A stretch of 17,870 bases of DNA from Baffinella frigidus (taxonomy: Eukaryota > Cryptophyceae > Cryptomonadales > Baffinellaceae): the NCBI GenBank assembly GCA_026770585.1, contig MU646545.1, positions 19,470 through 37,339 of the forward strand, written 5' to 3'. Positions 1 through 8,348 of this stretch are shown piece by piece. Made by a program: the position numbers and the translations under genes. Each line of letters begins with the position of its first letter. Position 1 is the stretch's first letter. The notes beneath the pieces were generated by a model. That model saw only the letters and a program-made list of their open reading frames with translations. It did no database searches and was not told where the DNA came from.

Positions 1-45
<45 letters not shown>
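1..45. repeat. CT dinucleotide microsatellite
   Basis: Uninterrupted CT repeat at the left edge of the window; its true length is unknown because the window cuts it. A GA tract closes the right end of the window in the opposite sense. Confidence 0.98.
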
Positions 46-47
<2 letters not shown>

Positions 48-92
48 ACACCCGATCTCACAGCGATCTTACGTCGATCTCACGGCGCCATC

Positions 93-213
93 TACAGGGG
101 TACCTCGCTCATAAGAAACCGCACCCCCCTAGGACCCTACAGTAGGACCATGCCTAGGGCCCTATGGTGGTCCTAGGGGGGGGTGCGGTTTCTTATGGGC
201 GAGGTACCCCTGC
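93..213 (-). mobile_element. Family A palindromic MITE, copy A1
   Basis: The ends are TACAGGGGTACCTCGCTCAT on the left and an inverted match ending GGTACCCCTGCA on the right, 121 bp in all. Inside the terminal arms are a C-tract and a matching G-tract, then a core with CCTAGG and GGGCCC motifs. The core reads in the opposite direction to most other copies. Left flank is TA; right flank is CA, a decayed TA duplication. There is no coding capacity; the open frame from 183 simply crosses this repeat. Confidence 0.85.
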
Positions 214-243
214 ACGCCCGGGACGTCTCACGTCCGAGCTACT

Positions 244-383
244 TAATCTCCATACAAGTATTAATTAATTGCTTTTGGCAACGAAAATTGCTACACGATT
301 TTCTCATAAAAGTAATAGTAGAGCGTTTGTGTAGTAAATTTCGTTGCACCAAAAGCAATTATTTAATACTTTTGTGGAGATTA
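244..383. mobile_element. AT-rich inverted-repeat element (family F, single copy)
   Basis: Arms of roughly 55 bp pair with scattered mismatches: ATCTCCATACAAGTATTAAT near 246 matches the inverse of ATACTTTTGTGGAGAT near 366-381. The whole unit is 140 bp including TA at both edges. It is much richer in A and T than its surroundings, suggesting a distinct origin. It looks like a MITE with TA target duplication; no second copy is seen in this window. Confidence 0.7.
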
Positions 384-548
384 TACTGGGGCTTCTCGCG
401 AACAAGGACTCGCATCCCCCTACAAGTAGGGTCCTGTGGTACATGTAGGCCGATTCATCGGAGCCTAGGAGTGTCGTAGGGCCGGTGCGTGGTCATGTCA
501 AGGGGAATTTTTATATGGGGGCGAATCCCCCGAGAGGACACCGGTGTG

Positions 549-650
549 GAAAACGGCTCCAATTCCGGATGTTAACGTCCTTTTCAGAGCTGGAATTGGA
601 GCCAATTGGTCTCCTAAAGTCCGATAGCGCCTGGAATTGGAGCCGTTTTC
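549..650. repeat. Inverted repeat with GGAATTGGAGCC arms
   Basis: GAAAACGGCTCCAATTCC at 549-566 is the perfect inverse of GGAATTGGAGCCGTTTTC at 633-650. A third copy of CTGGAATTGGAGCC lies between them near 590-603. It could be a 102-bp hairpin element. No TA flanks are obvious. Confidence 0.75.
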
Positions 651-702
651 GCACGGAGACTCACATACCCAAGCCGTGCGATGTCCGATCGAAAATGTGA
701 GA

Positions 703-743
703 TGTGTTTAACCGAGCCCCCGCCGAGGGCTCGGTTAAACACA
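703..743. repeat. Perfect 17-bp stem hairpin
   Basis: TGTGTTTAACCGAGCCC (703-719) pairs perfectly with GGGCTCGGTTAAACACA (727-743) across a 7-nt loop. This is a strong isolated stem. It could be a small palindromic element or a structured RNA, but nothing nearby indicates transcription. Confidence 0.85.
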
Positions 744-1200
744 GGTCAAAGTTTTGGAAATTTTGAAATCGGCGGAGAGGAGCGAGTCTCCGCGATCCCC
801 AACATCCCTCGGGGCGAACACCAACATCGGGGGGGCGAGGCGAGACTTTTAAAGTGAGATGCTCCTGCCAGGTGCTAACATCCAGTGGTAAACTTGATAC
901 AAATCCTGTAGAAAGACGGCTCTTCCCGAATTTCTTTTTGAAACGAATATTTTTCTCCCCCACCTAAAACTTCCCCTTGGTCTTGTTCACAAACGATCCT
1001 CAACCGCTCCTCTCCCGCGTTCCTTCCGCCGATAACGACACTAGGATCCTAGCCTTCTCAGTGTAGCCTTCTCAGTTTCCGGGAGATTCCTTTCCCGGGA
1101 TATCCAAAGATACTTTCCTGCCAAAAATGCCCCGAGAGAAAGAGAGAGAAATAGAGTAGAGAATGGGTCGACATGGCAGAGGAGACGAGGTTGTCCGAGA
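744..1200. other. No recognisable gene; short repeats
   Basis: I see no gene here. An open frame on the minus strand (661-963) has no recognisable domain and crosses the hairpin at 703-743, so I do not call it. The stretch holds a small stem (CGGAGAggagcgagTCTCCG near 772-792), a duplicated TAGCCTTCTCAGT near 1046-1073 and a GA-rich patch near 1137-1160. Confidence 0.6.
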
Positions 1201-1206
1201 CGGAAC

Positions 1207-1522
1207 TCAAAACCCTGAACTCTGAACCCTTAACCCTTATCCTTAACCCTCAACCCTCAACCCTCAACCCTCAACACTCAACACTAAACTCTTCACCCTG
1301 AACCCTAATCTCTAAACCCTACACACCAAACCCTGAACCGTGAACCATACACCCTTCAACCTACACCCTACACCCCACACCCTTATACAAACTCTAAACC
1401 ATGACCCCTGAACCCTCAACCTTAAGCCCTAAGCCCTAAAACCTAAACCCTAAACCCGAAACCCCAACTCCTAAACCTTAAAATCCAAACCCTGAACCCT
1501 ACACCCTAAACCTGAACCCTCA
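1207..1522 (-). repeat. Degenerate telomere-like array (CCCTAAA orientation)
   Basis: Heptamers of CCCTAAA, CCCTCAA, CCCTGAA and CCCTTAA type run with frequent single-base variants. TTTAGGG is the plant-type telomere repeat, read here on the minus strand. The heavy degeneration shows this is old interstitial or subtelomeric sequence and not an active chromosome end. Confidence 0.9.
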
Positions 1523-1625
1523 GGGGTCTTGATGTGATCCGAAAGGAAGCATGGCCTTTCTACAGAACCAGTTCCGGCGTCCGCCTATGTTGAAAGCTCG
1601 AAGAACCTAAAAAACCTAAAGTATT
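1521..1625 (+). repeat. Dispersed C-family repeat, copy C1
   Basis: It contains GCATGGCCTTTCTACAGAAC, then TCCGCCTATGTTG and GCTCGAAGAACCTAAA, shared with copies near 4831, 5156, 10545, 13731, 14131 and 14583. Upstream, GATGTGATCCGAAAG matches the inverse of the flanks of C5 and C7. The repeat therefore extends beyond the shorter copies. It lies at the edge of a telomere-like array. Confidence 0.85.
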
Positions 1626-1762
1626 AGTGTGGCCGACGAGTCAAGGTGGAGGCGACCCATCAGTTTTTAAGCTCGGCAACCCATAAAACTGGCTAGTTTT
1701 TAGTAAAAGTTCCCAGTTTTTAGCGGGAAAGGGTGTTTTACTGCACAAGGTACTTGTAAACT

Positions 1763-2380
1763 CTCTCCAGATTCTCTCTGAGTGAATCCTGAGACCCTCT
1801 GAGTAAATCCTGAGTCTTTCTGGGTGAATCCTGAGTCTTTCTGGGTGAATCCTGAGTCTTTCTGGGCGAGTCTTTCTGGGTGAATCCTAAGTCTTTCTGG
1901 GCGAATCCTGAGTTTTGGGGGTAAATCCTGAGTTTTTCTGACTAAATCCTGAGTTTTTCTGGGTCTATCCTAAGTCTTGCTGCATCAATCCTGAGTGACA
2001 CTCACTTGCTCCTGAGTTTTTTTGGGTGAATCCGGAGTCTTTCTGGGTGAATCCTGGGTCTTTTGGGCGAATCCTGAGTCTTTCTGGGCGAATCCTGAGT
2101 TTTCCTGGGTCAATCCTGAGTCCTGCTGGGTCAATCCTCAGTGACACTCACTCAATCCTGAGTCTTACTGGGTGAATCCTGAGTCTTTCTGAGTGAATCC
2201 TGAGTCTTTCTGGGCGAATCCTGAGTTTTTCTGCGCGAATCCTGTGTTTTTCCGACTAAATCCTAAGCTCTTCTGTGTGAATCCTGAGTCTTGCTGGGTC
2301 AATCCTGAGTAACACTCAATGAATCCTGAGACTTTCTGGGTAAATCCTCAGTCTTTCTGGGTGAATCCTGAGTCTTTCAA
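1763..2380. repeat. 21-bp minisatellite
   Basis: About 30 imperfect tandem units with consensus CTGAGTCTTTCTGGGTGAATC, some carrying a GACACTCACTCAATC variant. Because 21 is a multiple of three, a minus-strand frame stays open from 2147 to 1965 as a seven-residue peptide repeat (for example SLRIDPA, GLRIDPG). That frame is most likely a by-product of the period and not a protein. The tract lies between two telomere-like arrays. Confidence 0.9.
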
Positions 2381-2383
2381 AGT

Positions 2384-2459
2384 ATCAACCCTAAACCCTA
2401 AACCCTAAACCCTAAACCTAAGCCCTCAACCCTAAACCCTAAACCCAATGAACCGAACC

Positions 2460-2526
<67 letters not shown>

Positions 2527-2737
2527 ACCCTAATCCCTAAACCCTTATCCCTAAACTCCAAACCCAAAACCCAAAACCCAAAACCTTCAACCCTGGACCC
2601 TAAACCCTGAACCCTAAACCCTAAACCCTAGACCCTAAACCCTAGACCCTAAATCCTAAACCCTAAACCCTGAAAAATGACCCCTGAACCTTGAACCCTA
2701 CACCCTCAACCCTACACCCACATCCAAACTCTGAACC

Positions 2738-2769
<32 letters not shown>

Positions 2770-3070
2770 AAACCTAAACCCTCAACCCTAAACCCTGAAT
2801 CCTGAACCCTAAACTCCAAAGCCTAAACCCTTGTCTCTTCATCCTAAACCCCAAAACCAACACCCAAATCCAAACTCAAAACCCTGAATTTTGAACCCTT
2901 AACCCTTATCCTTGATCCAAAACCCTCAACCCTAAACCCTAAACTCTTCACCCTAAACCCCAAACCCTACACCCTAAACCCTAAACCCTCGACCCTCAAC
3001 CCTCAACCCTCAACCGTTCGCCCTCAACCCTAAACCCCACACCCTTATCCAATCTCTAAACCATGATCCC
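2384..3070 (-). repeat. Telomere-like array with homogeneous CCCTCAA block
   Basis: CCCTAAA-type heptamers with variants. Around 2458-2528 there is a run of about ten nearly identical CCCTCAA units, and shorter runs occur near 2738-2768 and 2994-3013. Such blocks suggest local spreading of one variant. Confidence 0.9.
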
Positions 3071-3074
3071 TGTG

Positions 3075-3322
3075 AAGGCATGCCGCGCGAGCTCTCCGAT
3101 CTCTGGTGATTCACTGACAGGATTCCTTACAACTACTTATAGGCGCTCTCCCTTGGAGCCCTTTTACCCGAGGCGGGCCCGTCCAGGACCCGGTCCTCAA
3201 GGCATGCCGTGCGAGCTCTCCGGTCTCTGATGATTCACTGACAGGATTCCTTACAACTACTTATAGGCGCTCTCCCTTGGAGCCCTTTTACCCGAGGCGG
3301 GCCCGTCCAGGACCCGCTCCTC
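3075..3322. repeat. Tandem duplication of a 124-bp unit
   Basis: Unit 1 (3075-3198) and unit 2 (3199-3322) both begin AAGGCATGCC and include ATTCACTGACAGGATTCC and CCGAGGCGGGCCCGTCCAGG. I count four substitutions between them, all single-base, so the duplication is fairly recent. It has no telomeric character yet is embedded in telomere-like repeats on both sides. No coding frame runs through it. Confidence 0.93.
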
Positions 3323-3326
3323 ACAA

Positions 3327-4200
3327 TCCCTGAACCCTAAACCCTGAACCCTAGGCCCTAAAACCCTAACCCCTAAACCCTAAACCCTAAACCCTAAACC
3401 TCAAAACCTAAACCCTCAACCCAAAACCCAAAACCCTAAACCCTGAACCCTGAACCTTAAAACCTAAACCCTAAACCTAAAACCTAAACCCTAAACCCTA
3501 AACCAAAACCCTGAACCCTAAACCCTAAGCTCAAAACCCTGAACCCTAAACCCCAAGCCCTAAACCTTACACCCTCAACCCTCAACCCTCCACCCTCCAC
3601 CCTCCACCCAAAACTCAAAACCCTAAACCCTTAACACTAAACCTAAAACCCTCAACCCTAAATCCTAAAACCCCGAAACCCAAACCCTAAACCCTAAACG
3701 CTGAACGCTCAACGCTGAACCTCAAACCGTTTTAAAAAAACCAACCCTAAATCCTAAATCCTAAACCCTAAACCCTAAACCCTGAACCTTACAACCTAAA
3801 CCCTAAACCCTAAACCCTGAACTGGGGAACAACCCTATGTCCCCATGTAACCCTCAACCCTCAACCCTCAACCCCTGAACCCGAAACCCTGAACCGTGAA
3901 CCCTGAACCTTAATTTCTGAACCCTGAGCCCTCAACCCTCAAACCTAAACCCTCATCCCGCATCCCTCATCCTTCATCCTTCATCCCTCATCCCTCGCCC
4001 TCAAACCCTCAACCCTAAACTCTAAACCCTCATTCCCAATCCCAAACCATAAACCCCAAACCCCAAACCCAAAACCCTAAACCCTAAACCCTAAACACTA
4101 AACGCCAAACCCTAAACCCTAAACCCTAAACCCTAAACCCTAAACCCTAAACCCTACCCTGAACGCTAATCCATGAACCTCAAACCCCAAACCATAAACT
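3327..4200 (-). repeat. Telomere-like array (CCCTAAA orientation)
   Basis: The longest such array in the window. Exact CCCTAAA runs occur near 3371-3399 and 4109-4153, separated by degenerate stretches. A short block near 3822-3848 (GGGGAACAACCCTATGTCCC) breaks the pattern; a similar GGGAACAACCCTGTGTTCC recurs at 4490-4508. Confidence 0.92.
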
Positions 4201-4830
4201 GTCAAGCTAGTGGATTTCATAAGTGGCCAACTCTCCACTAGCCTGCTGTCAGCTTGCTACAGTCCTGCCAACGTGGTGCAGCGGCTCGTCGCCACTGCTC
4301 AAGAGACTGTGCATGCAGCTGGAAAGACAGATCAGGATCAGCTGGAGGGTCAGGATTCCAGCATGGCAGCGCCCCGAAGGTGGCAGGGCTACAAGGCAAG
4401 CAGCGCTGGCCAATGCAGAGAATCCAAACATGTCCAGCTGGCTGAGACAAGAGGCGCGCCAGCCTCCGCCGCCATAAACCATAAACGTGGGAACAACCCT
4501 GTGTTCCGACCTGACCCTAAACTCTCAACCCTACACATCCACCAGTCTTTCCTCTCATCTTTGGTGTATGACTGATCTCACCTCGCTCTGGGGATATTAC
4601 CCCATCACGTCCTACAAGTATTATAGAACACGCGACCTCCGGTCCACATGCTGCACCTCTCTTGCTAGTTCTCCCTGTAGAACTGCAGACTCGCACCACC
4701 ACACAATCCTCTCACCTTTTGGGATCTTGCCTCTCTGACATCTGGGGTATTCGTGGCTGGAGCTCGTATGCGCTTTACCATTTGAAACCACTAGTGAGCC
4801 TCTTCAAGGCTGACTTGGGGTTCGAGGGCG
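4201..4830. other. Non-telomeric stretch, no supported gene
   Basis: Open frames of 60-120 codons overlap here on both strands at 4210-4738. None shows a recognisable domain or clear advantage over the others, as expected in GC-rich non-coding DNA. Telomere-like heptamers recur near 4510-4530, so this may be a patch inserted in a telomeric array. A spliced or non-coding gene cannot be excluded. Confidence 0.4.
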
Positions 4831-5237
4831 TTCCTCTTTAGGTCCTTTAGGTTCTTTGAACTCCCACCATAGGCGGACACTGGAACTTATCTGCAGAAAA
4901 GCCATGCTTCCTTGGGATAACTCAAACACCCCACTTGAGATCTCATCCGGACGAACATTCCTGAGGAATACGATTTCGGGGATCTCCGATTCTATTTTGG
5001 TGTATCTTAAGGCTATAAATAAAGGCTAGATAGGCGACTGTCTAATTTCTGTCCTGTAAGATACACCAAAATCGTATCCCTGAAGAATACTCGCCGGGAT
5101 TAGATCTCACCCTGTAGCCGTTCGCAGTAAGGCTCTGCAATGTCCACTCGAGGCTAAGGAAGCATGGCCTTTCTACAGAACCAGTTCCGGTGTCCGCCTA
5201 TGTTGGGAGCTCGAAGAACCTAAAGGACCTAAAGGAA
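4831..5237. mobile_element. 407-bp element bounded by inverted C repeats
   Basis: A reverse copy of repeat C (4831-4915) and a forward copy (5156-5237) face each other. The inverted symmetry continues inward: TGAGATCTCATCC near 4938 against the inverse of GGGATTAGATCTCA near 5096, and TTTTGGTGTATCTTA (4996-5010) against TAAGATACACCAAAA (5058-5072). The centre (5011-5057) is unpaired. The structure resembles a foldback or long-TIR non-autonomous element whose terminal repeat is C. No coding capacity. Confidence 0.75.
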
Positions 5238-5319
5238 ATGTGAGTATTTTAAAAGGTTTAACTTTGCAAGTCCTTTACAAGTGGACCACTGTCAAGTAAT
5301 TTTTAGTCAAATATCGCGT

Positions 5320-5353
5320 TTGGTCACGTATCTCCCGGGAGATACGTGACCAA
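5320..5353. repeat. 34-bp perfect palindrome (E family)
   Basis: TTGGTCACGTATCTCCC followed directly by its exact inverse, with no loop, centred on CCCGGG. The right side continues into GCCCCGCCCGTGACTCGTAC, which resembles sequence after ACGTGACCAA near 15167. ACGTGACCAA also occurs at 13663-13672 and about 13952, so this is one member of a dispersed palindrome-containing repeat. Confidence 0.9.
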
Positions 5354-5669
5354 GCCCCGCCCGTGACTCGTACAAATGTTTACAACCCCACATTTTAAAT
5401 GCCCCCCTGTCCAGCCTCGAGTGCTGTAGCCTGGAAACCAGTAGCCCGTATTTCGTTTGAACACATGGCTCCAATTCTCGGGGGGGGCAAATTCACCCCC
5501 CCCCAAAAAAACATTCCAGTCGCGTCCAGTTTGTATCACATGTGAGGTCCAAATTCGATTCTTGTCCAGGAATTTCACGATTTCAACCCATTTCCAAGGC
5601 GTGAGAATCTCACACCTCGAATTTGATCTACGGGGTAGGGGTTTTCAGTAATGGGGAGTGCTAAATGCG
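5354..5669. other. No gene recognised; C-tract/G-tract hairpin
   Basis: The only marked structure is a run of G near 5479-5486 followed by a run of C near 5496-5505, which could pair as a hairpin. Two overlapping frames on opposite strands (5324-5578 and 5457-5651) have no recognisable domain and are not called. Confidence 0.5.
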
Positions 5670-5670
5670 A

Positions 5671-5774
5671 TATCCCTTAAGTGGCCATGCCTACAAATTT
5701 GAGGGCCAAGAGGTCCTAGGCAGGTCCTAGGGCCCTACCGTAGGGCGTATGGGCCTACTGGGCACTTGAGGGAT
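5671..5774 (+). mobile_element. Family B palindromic element, copy B1
   Basis: Begins TATCCCTTAAGTGGCC and ends with an imperfect inverse (CTGGGCACTTGAGGGATT). The core contains CCTAGGGCCCTACCGTAGGG. About 104 bp, with the right-hand TA mutated to TT. No coding capacity. Confidence 0.85.
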
Positions 5775-5785
5775 TAAAAAAAACA

Positions 5786-5940
5786 TGCTTTTTCTGCAGA
5801 TCTTTTCTACGGAAAGGCCTGGTGTTCGCCTATGCTGGAGAAATCAAAACCTAGAGGACCTTTAGGTCCTTAAGGTTTTAATTTCTCCCAACATAGCCCA
5901 ACGACACGCCGTTCCGTAGAAGGGATCTGCAGAGAAAGCA
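5786..5940. mobile_element. 155-bp near-complete palindrome (family D, D1)
   Basis: TGCTTTTTCTGCAGATC at the left matches the inverse of GATCTGCAGAGAAAGCA at the right. Pairing continues with mismatches to a centre near ACCTTTAGGTCCT. A half copy lies at 11896-11980. The inner part (CCTATG, then CCTAAAGGACC-like sequence) resembles repeat C, so D and C may be related. It lies between B1 and B2. Confidence 0.85.
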
Positions 5941-5952
5941 TCCTGAAGGACC

Positions 5953-6057
5953 TATCCCTTAAGTGGCCAGGCGGTCAAATTTGACCGCCAAGAGGTCCCG
6001 GGCTGGTCCCAGGGTCCTACGGTAGGGCGTATGAGCCTACTGGCCACTTAAGGGATA
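5953..6057 (+). mobile_element. Family B palindromic element, copy B2
   Basis: TATCCCTTAAGTGGCCA at the left is the perfect inverse of TGGCCACTTAAGGGATA at the right (17 bp). An internal arm, GGTCAAATTTGACC, is itself palindromic. Edges are TA on both sides, consistent with TA target duplication. 105 bp. Confidence 0.9.
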
Positions 6058-6076
6058 CCCTAAACCCTACACCTAA

Positions 6077-6230
6077 CCTTGGTCGGATAGCGAGGGGGCA
6101 AATGGATCGGGTATTTATTGTCTTCAGCACCCATCGGGAGCTGAAGCCTCTACAAAATGAACGCGACTAATTTCGTACCAATGTTTGGATTCGTACCCGA
6201 TCCGTTTGCCCCCTCGCTGTCCGACCAAGG
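6077..6230. mobile_element. 154-bp MITE-like element with 37-bp inverted repeats (family H)
   Basis: CCTTGGTCGGATAGCGAGGG at the left and its inverse at the right extend over 37 bp (6077-6113 and 6194-6230), with two mismatches that I can count. The interior contains a TTCAGC/GCTGAA stem. No clear target duplication and no second copy in the window. Confidence 0.85.
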
Positions 6231-6319
6231 CTGCACAATGCGTCTGCCTATCCCCGCCCCCGTGTATGCATTGACGTGTATGTAAGAGAATGGACAGAAA
6301 GAAGAAAATGTGCGTGTAT

Positions 6320-6440
6320 TACAGGGGTACCTCGCTCATCAGAAACGCCCACCCCCCTATGACCACCAGAGGGCCCTAGGCATAGCCCTACCGTAGGGTC
6401 CTATGGGGTGGCGGTTTCTTATGAGCGAAGTACCCCTGTA
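6320..6440 (+). mobile_element. Family A MITE, copy A2
   Basis: Full-length, 121 bp including TA on both sides. Left arm TACAGGGGTACCTCGCTCAT, right arm TTATGAGCGAAGTACCCC. The core AGGGCCCTAGGCATAGCC matches other plus-orientation copies. Confidence 0.92.
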
Positions 6441-6470
6441 CGGATCGAAGTCGCCTTCGTGGACACGATT

Positions 6471-6860
6471 TCTAGCTCCGCCTCAATCTCATCTCGGACC
6501 ATACCAGAATATGTCGTGATGAAAAGGCGTAAGATAGCATCATTTGATGCCTAAAATAGCATACCCTTACCTTCCGCGTGGGGAGCCTAAGATAGTGGGT
6601 CAGATTCTGTCTTGGTCCGAAATTAAATCGATCTGGGCTTCTCATTCAACGCATTCAGGTGCTCTTTGTCCTGGAGCGTTTGTACGGAGTCCTCATCTAT
6701 CCCCTAAGTGCCCAGTAGGCTCATACGCCCTACCGTAGGACCCTAGGACCTGCCTAGGACCTCTTGGCCTCAAATTTGTCGGCATGGCCACTTAAGGGAT
6801 ATGGATTTCATCAAGCGCCCAGACTGACTGAGGCAGAGCTCGGGTTTCCACTTGTGTCAC
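6471..6860. repeat. K-family inverted repeat arms, interrupted by B3
   Basis: TCTAGCTCCGCCTCAATC (6471-6488) and AGACTGACTGAGGCAGAGCT (6821-6840) are imperfect inverses. Both resemble the arms near 14369 and 14503. The right arm is followed in both places by a TTGTG-CACA motif. Family A copies sit just outside (A2, A3), and B3 lies between the arms. The interior has no recognisable gene. Confidence 0.6.
6698..6801 (-). mobile_element. Family B palindromic element, copy B3
   Basis: Inverted relative to B1, B2 and B4. Starts TATCCCCTAAGTGCCCAG and ends GGCCACTTAAGGGATA, with CCCTACCGTAGG and CCTAGGACCTGCCTAGG in the core. About 104 bp, TA at both edges. Confidence 0.9.
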
Positions 6861-6885
6861 AGAGATTGGCGCAGCGTGTGCTTAC

Positions 6886-6996
6886 TACAGGGGTACCTCG
6901 CTCATAAGAAAGCGCCCCCCCCCCCAGGGCCACCGTGGGGCCCTAGCCATAGGCCTTCTGCAGGGTCCTAGGGGGGGGGCGCTTTCTTGTGAGCGG
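6886..6996 (+). mobile_element. Family A MITE, copy A3, right end lost
   Basis: Left arm TACAGGGGTACCTCGCTCAT, C-tract, GGGGCCCTAG core, G-tract and GCTTTCTTGTGAGCG are intact. The right terminus then diverges before AGGTACCCCTG, so the copy has lost about 13 bp. Confidence 0.85.
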
Positions 6997-7017
6997 ACTG
7001 CGTGATCGAAAGTGCCG

Positions 7018-7019
7018 GG

Positions 7020-7066
<47 letters not shown>
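7018..7066. repeat. GT/GA microsatellite
   Basis: A short (GT)n passes into (GA)n of about 38 bp. Confidence 0.95.
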
Positions 7067-7070
<4 letters not shown>

Positions 7071-7093
7071 AGACAGATGCAGTGGGGTGTGGC

Positions 7094-7099
7094 TTTATT
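7094..7099 (-). promoter_or_regulatory. Candidate polyadenylation signal for the minus-strand ORF
   Basis: AATAAA on the minus strand, about 120 nt beyond the stop codon of the coding-like stretch at 7219-7879. The spacing is like that of the HMG-box gene signal (about 130 nt). Confidence 0.35.
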
Positions 7100-7218
7100 G
7101 CCCCCCCCTGTAGGATCCTAGAGACAACTCTGTCCCAGGCCTGGAGGGAAAGACTCTTCGGGATTTTCGAGAAATCTTTATATTAAAATGCCAACACGCC
7201 ACTGTGCACCCCCACCGT

Positions 7219-7879
7219 CTACCATCGTATGAGAAGCTCTCGCCTCGAGGTTATATCTAAGGCAATTTCCTCGGGCAGCCAGTCGAGAACGACCGGCCCC
7301 TCGAAGGAAATGGCTAGAGCTACATCCTCGATTTGAGCCACCTCCCAAGGCGAACGCTCAGACCGCCGCATGGTCTGAAAGCATGCCATACTCCCAGAAT
7401 TTGAACTGGAGCAGCTCGGATTCCCACGGACTCCAGGAGACTTCAGGAGAGCCCACACCGGCGACTGCGGTGTCCTCAAGGACCCCCAGAAGCTGCCCGT
7501 TCTCGTCCGTGCGCTCGCAGGCTGCCGCCTTGTGCCAGACAGTCTCCGCATCAGAGCTAGAAATCGTGTCGTCGGGGATCCGAGTGGCAGAGCGCCAGTC
7601 AGAGCACCCTCCGTCCTCGAAATGCAACGCGTTATCTTCCAGCTTGCTGACGAACACCGGCTGCCCCAAGATGTCCTCGCTCATCTCCGTTGAACGTGCC
7701 TGCGTTCTGAAGCCCGACGTCCGAGTCAAGGTGGGTAGCGAGGGTCGTCTTGCGGGGATCATGGTTTGGGCCGTCAACGCCCGAGGCGTCGTTTTCTTGG
7801 GGATGCCGTCGATGATCACGTTGAGGTGAGACTGTTTGCGGGTCGCGGCGGTGTGAGCGGGGGGCGAATAGGGTGCCAT
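7219..7879 (-). CDS. Hypothetical protein, needs an intron or has a frameshift
   Basis: I do not recognise this protein. A 173-codon frame starts at the ATG at 7877-7879 (MAPYSPPAHT) and stops at 7358. From about 7374 to 7219 the reading continues in another frame, ending SRRELLIRW. Both halves have varied composition and codons mostly ending in G or C, like the HMG-box exons, whereas the opposite-strand frame (7383-7829) looks like a shadow. One way to join them is a 109-nt intron (7483 to 7375 on the minus strand) with a weak donor, GG|GTCCTT, and a good acceptor, CTTTCAG|ACC. A plain frameshift in a decayed gene is the alternative. The N-terminal part is basic and serine/threonine-rich; the middle is acidic (SEDILGQPVF, HFEDGGCSDW). 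No signal peptide or membrane segment is evident. An AATAAA lies downstream. Further upstream exons are possible. Confidence 0.4.
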
Positions 7880-7943
7880 GTCTCGATGTGGTGGAAATCT
7901 CGTGTTCGAACTTTGTCAACCCAAGAGGCTCCATCCTCGTCAA

Positions 7944-8348
7944 ACCTCGTGACCAAAATCAGGGTCCGTGCGACGTTCGTGCTCGAATTTGGTCAGACGG
8001 TGTCAATTTCTTCTGGGCACGTGTCAAACTTGGTCCATCTATTAGAGCTATTCCGGTACGAAAGACTTGTCACGTTTTCGATTTCGCGACTTCAAGACTT
8101 CAAGACTTTATTTGTACCATGAGATTTGAAACGGTGTGTTTTAAAACGTTTTACGACTTTTAAAACCTTTTTTACAACAATCTGGATCCATGTTCGGGAC
8201 GTTTCCAGAACAGACTGGATCCTTCTAAAACGATTCCGTCCAATCTTTAACGCGATTTTACTACGAGTAAAATAAAAAACGGCTGTCTTGATCCCGTGAA
8301 CCACTGACCACCCCCCTGATGATGATGACGTGACAGCTCAGATATTTA
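7944..8348. other. No gene recognised upstream of the minus-strand ORF
   Basis: If the minus-strand ORF is real, this is its upstream region. It becomes AT-richer from about 8080. It holds a tandem GACTTCAAGACTTCAAGACTT near 8089 and TTTTAAAAC palindromes near 8138-8167. No TATA-like element stands out. Confidence 0.4.

Noticed and set aside
183-700. Open frames at 183-479 and 485-700 as small genes
   Set aside because: They run through A1, the F palindrome and the G inverted repeat and show no recognisable domain.
1207-4200. A true chromosome end
   Set aside because: The heptamers are strongly degenerate and other sequence lies on both sides, so these are interstitial or subtelomeric arrays.
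6320-6440. CTGATGAGCGAGG on the minus strand of A2 as a ribozyme core
   Set aside because: Other A copies read CTTATGAG here, so it is a chance substitution in a repeat arm.
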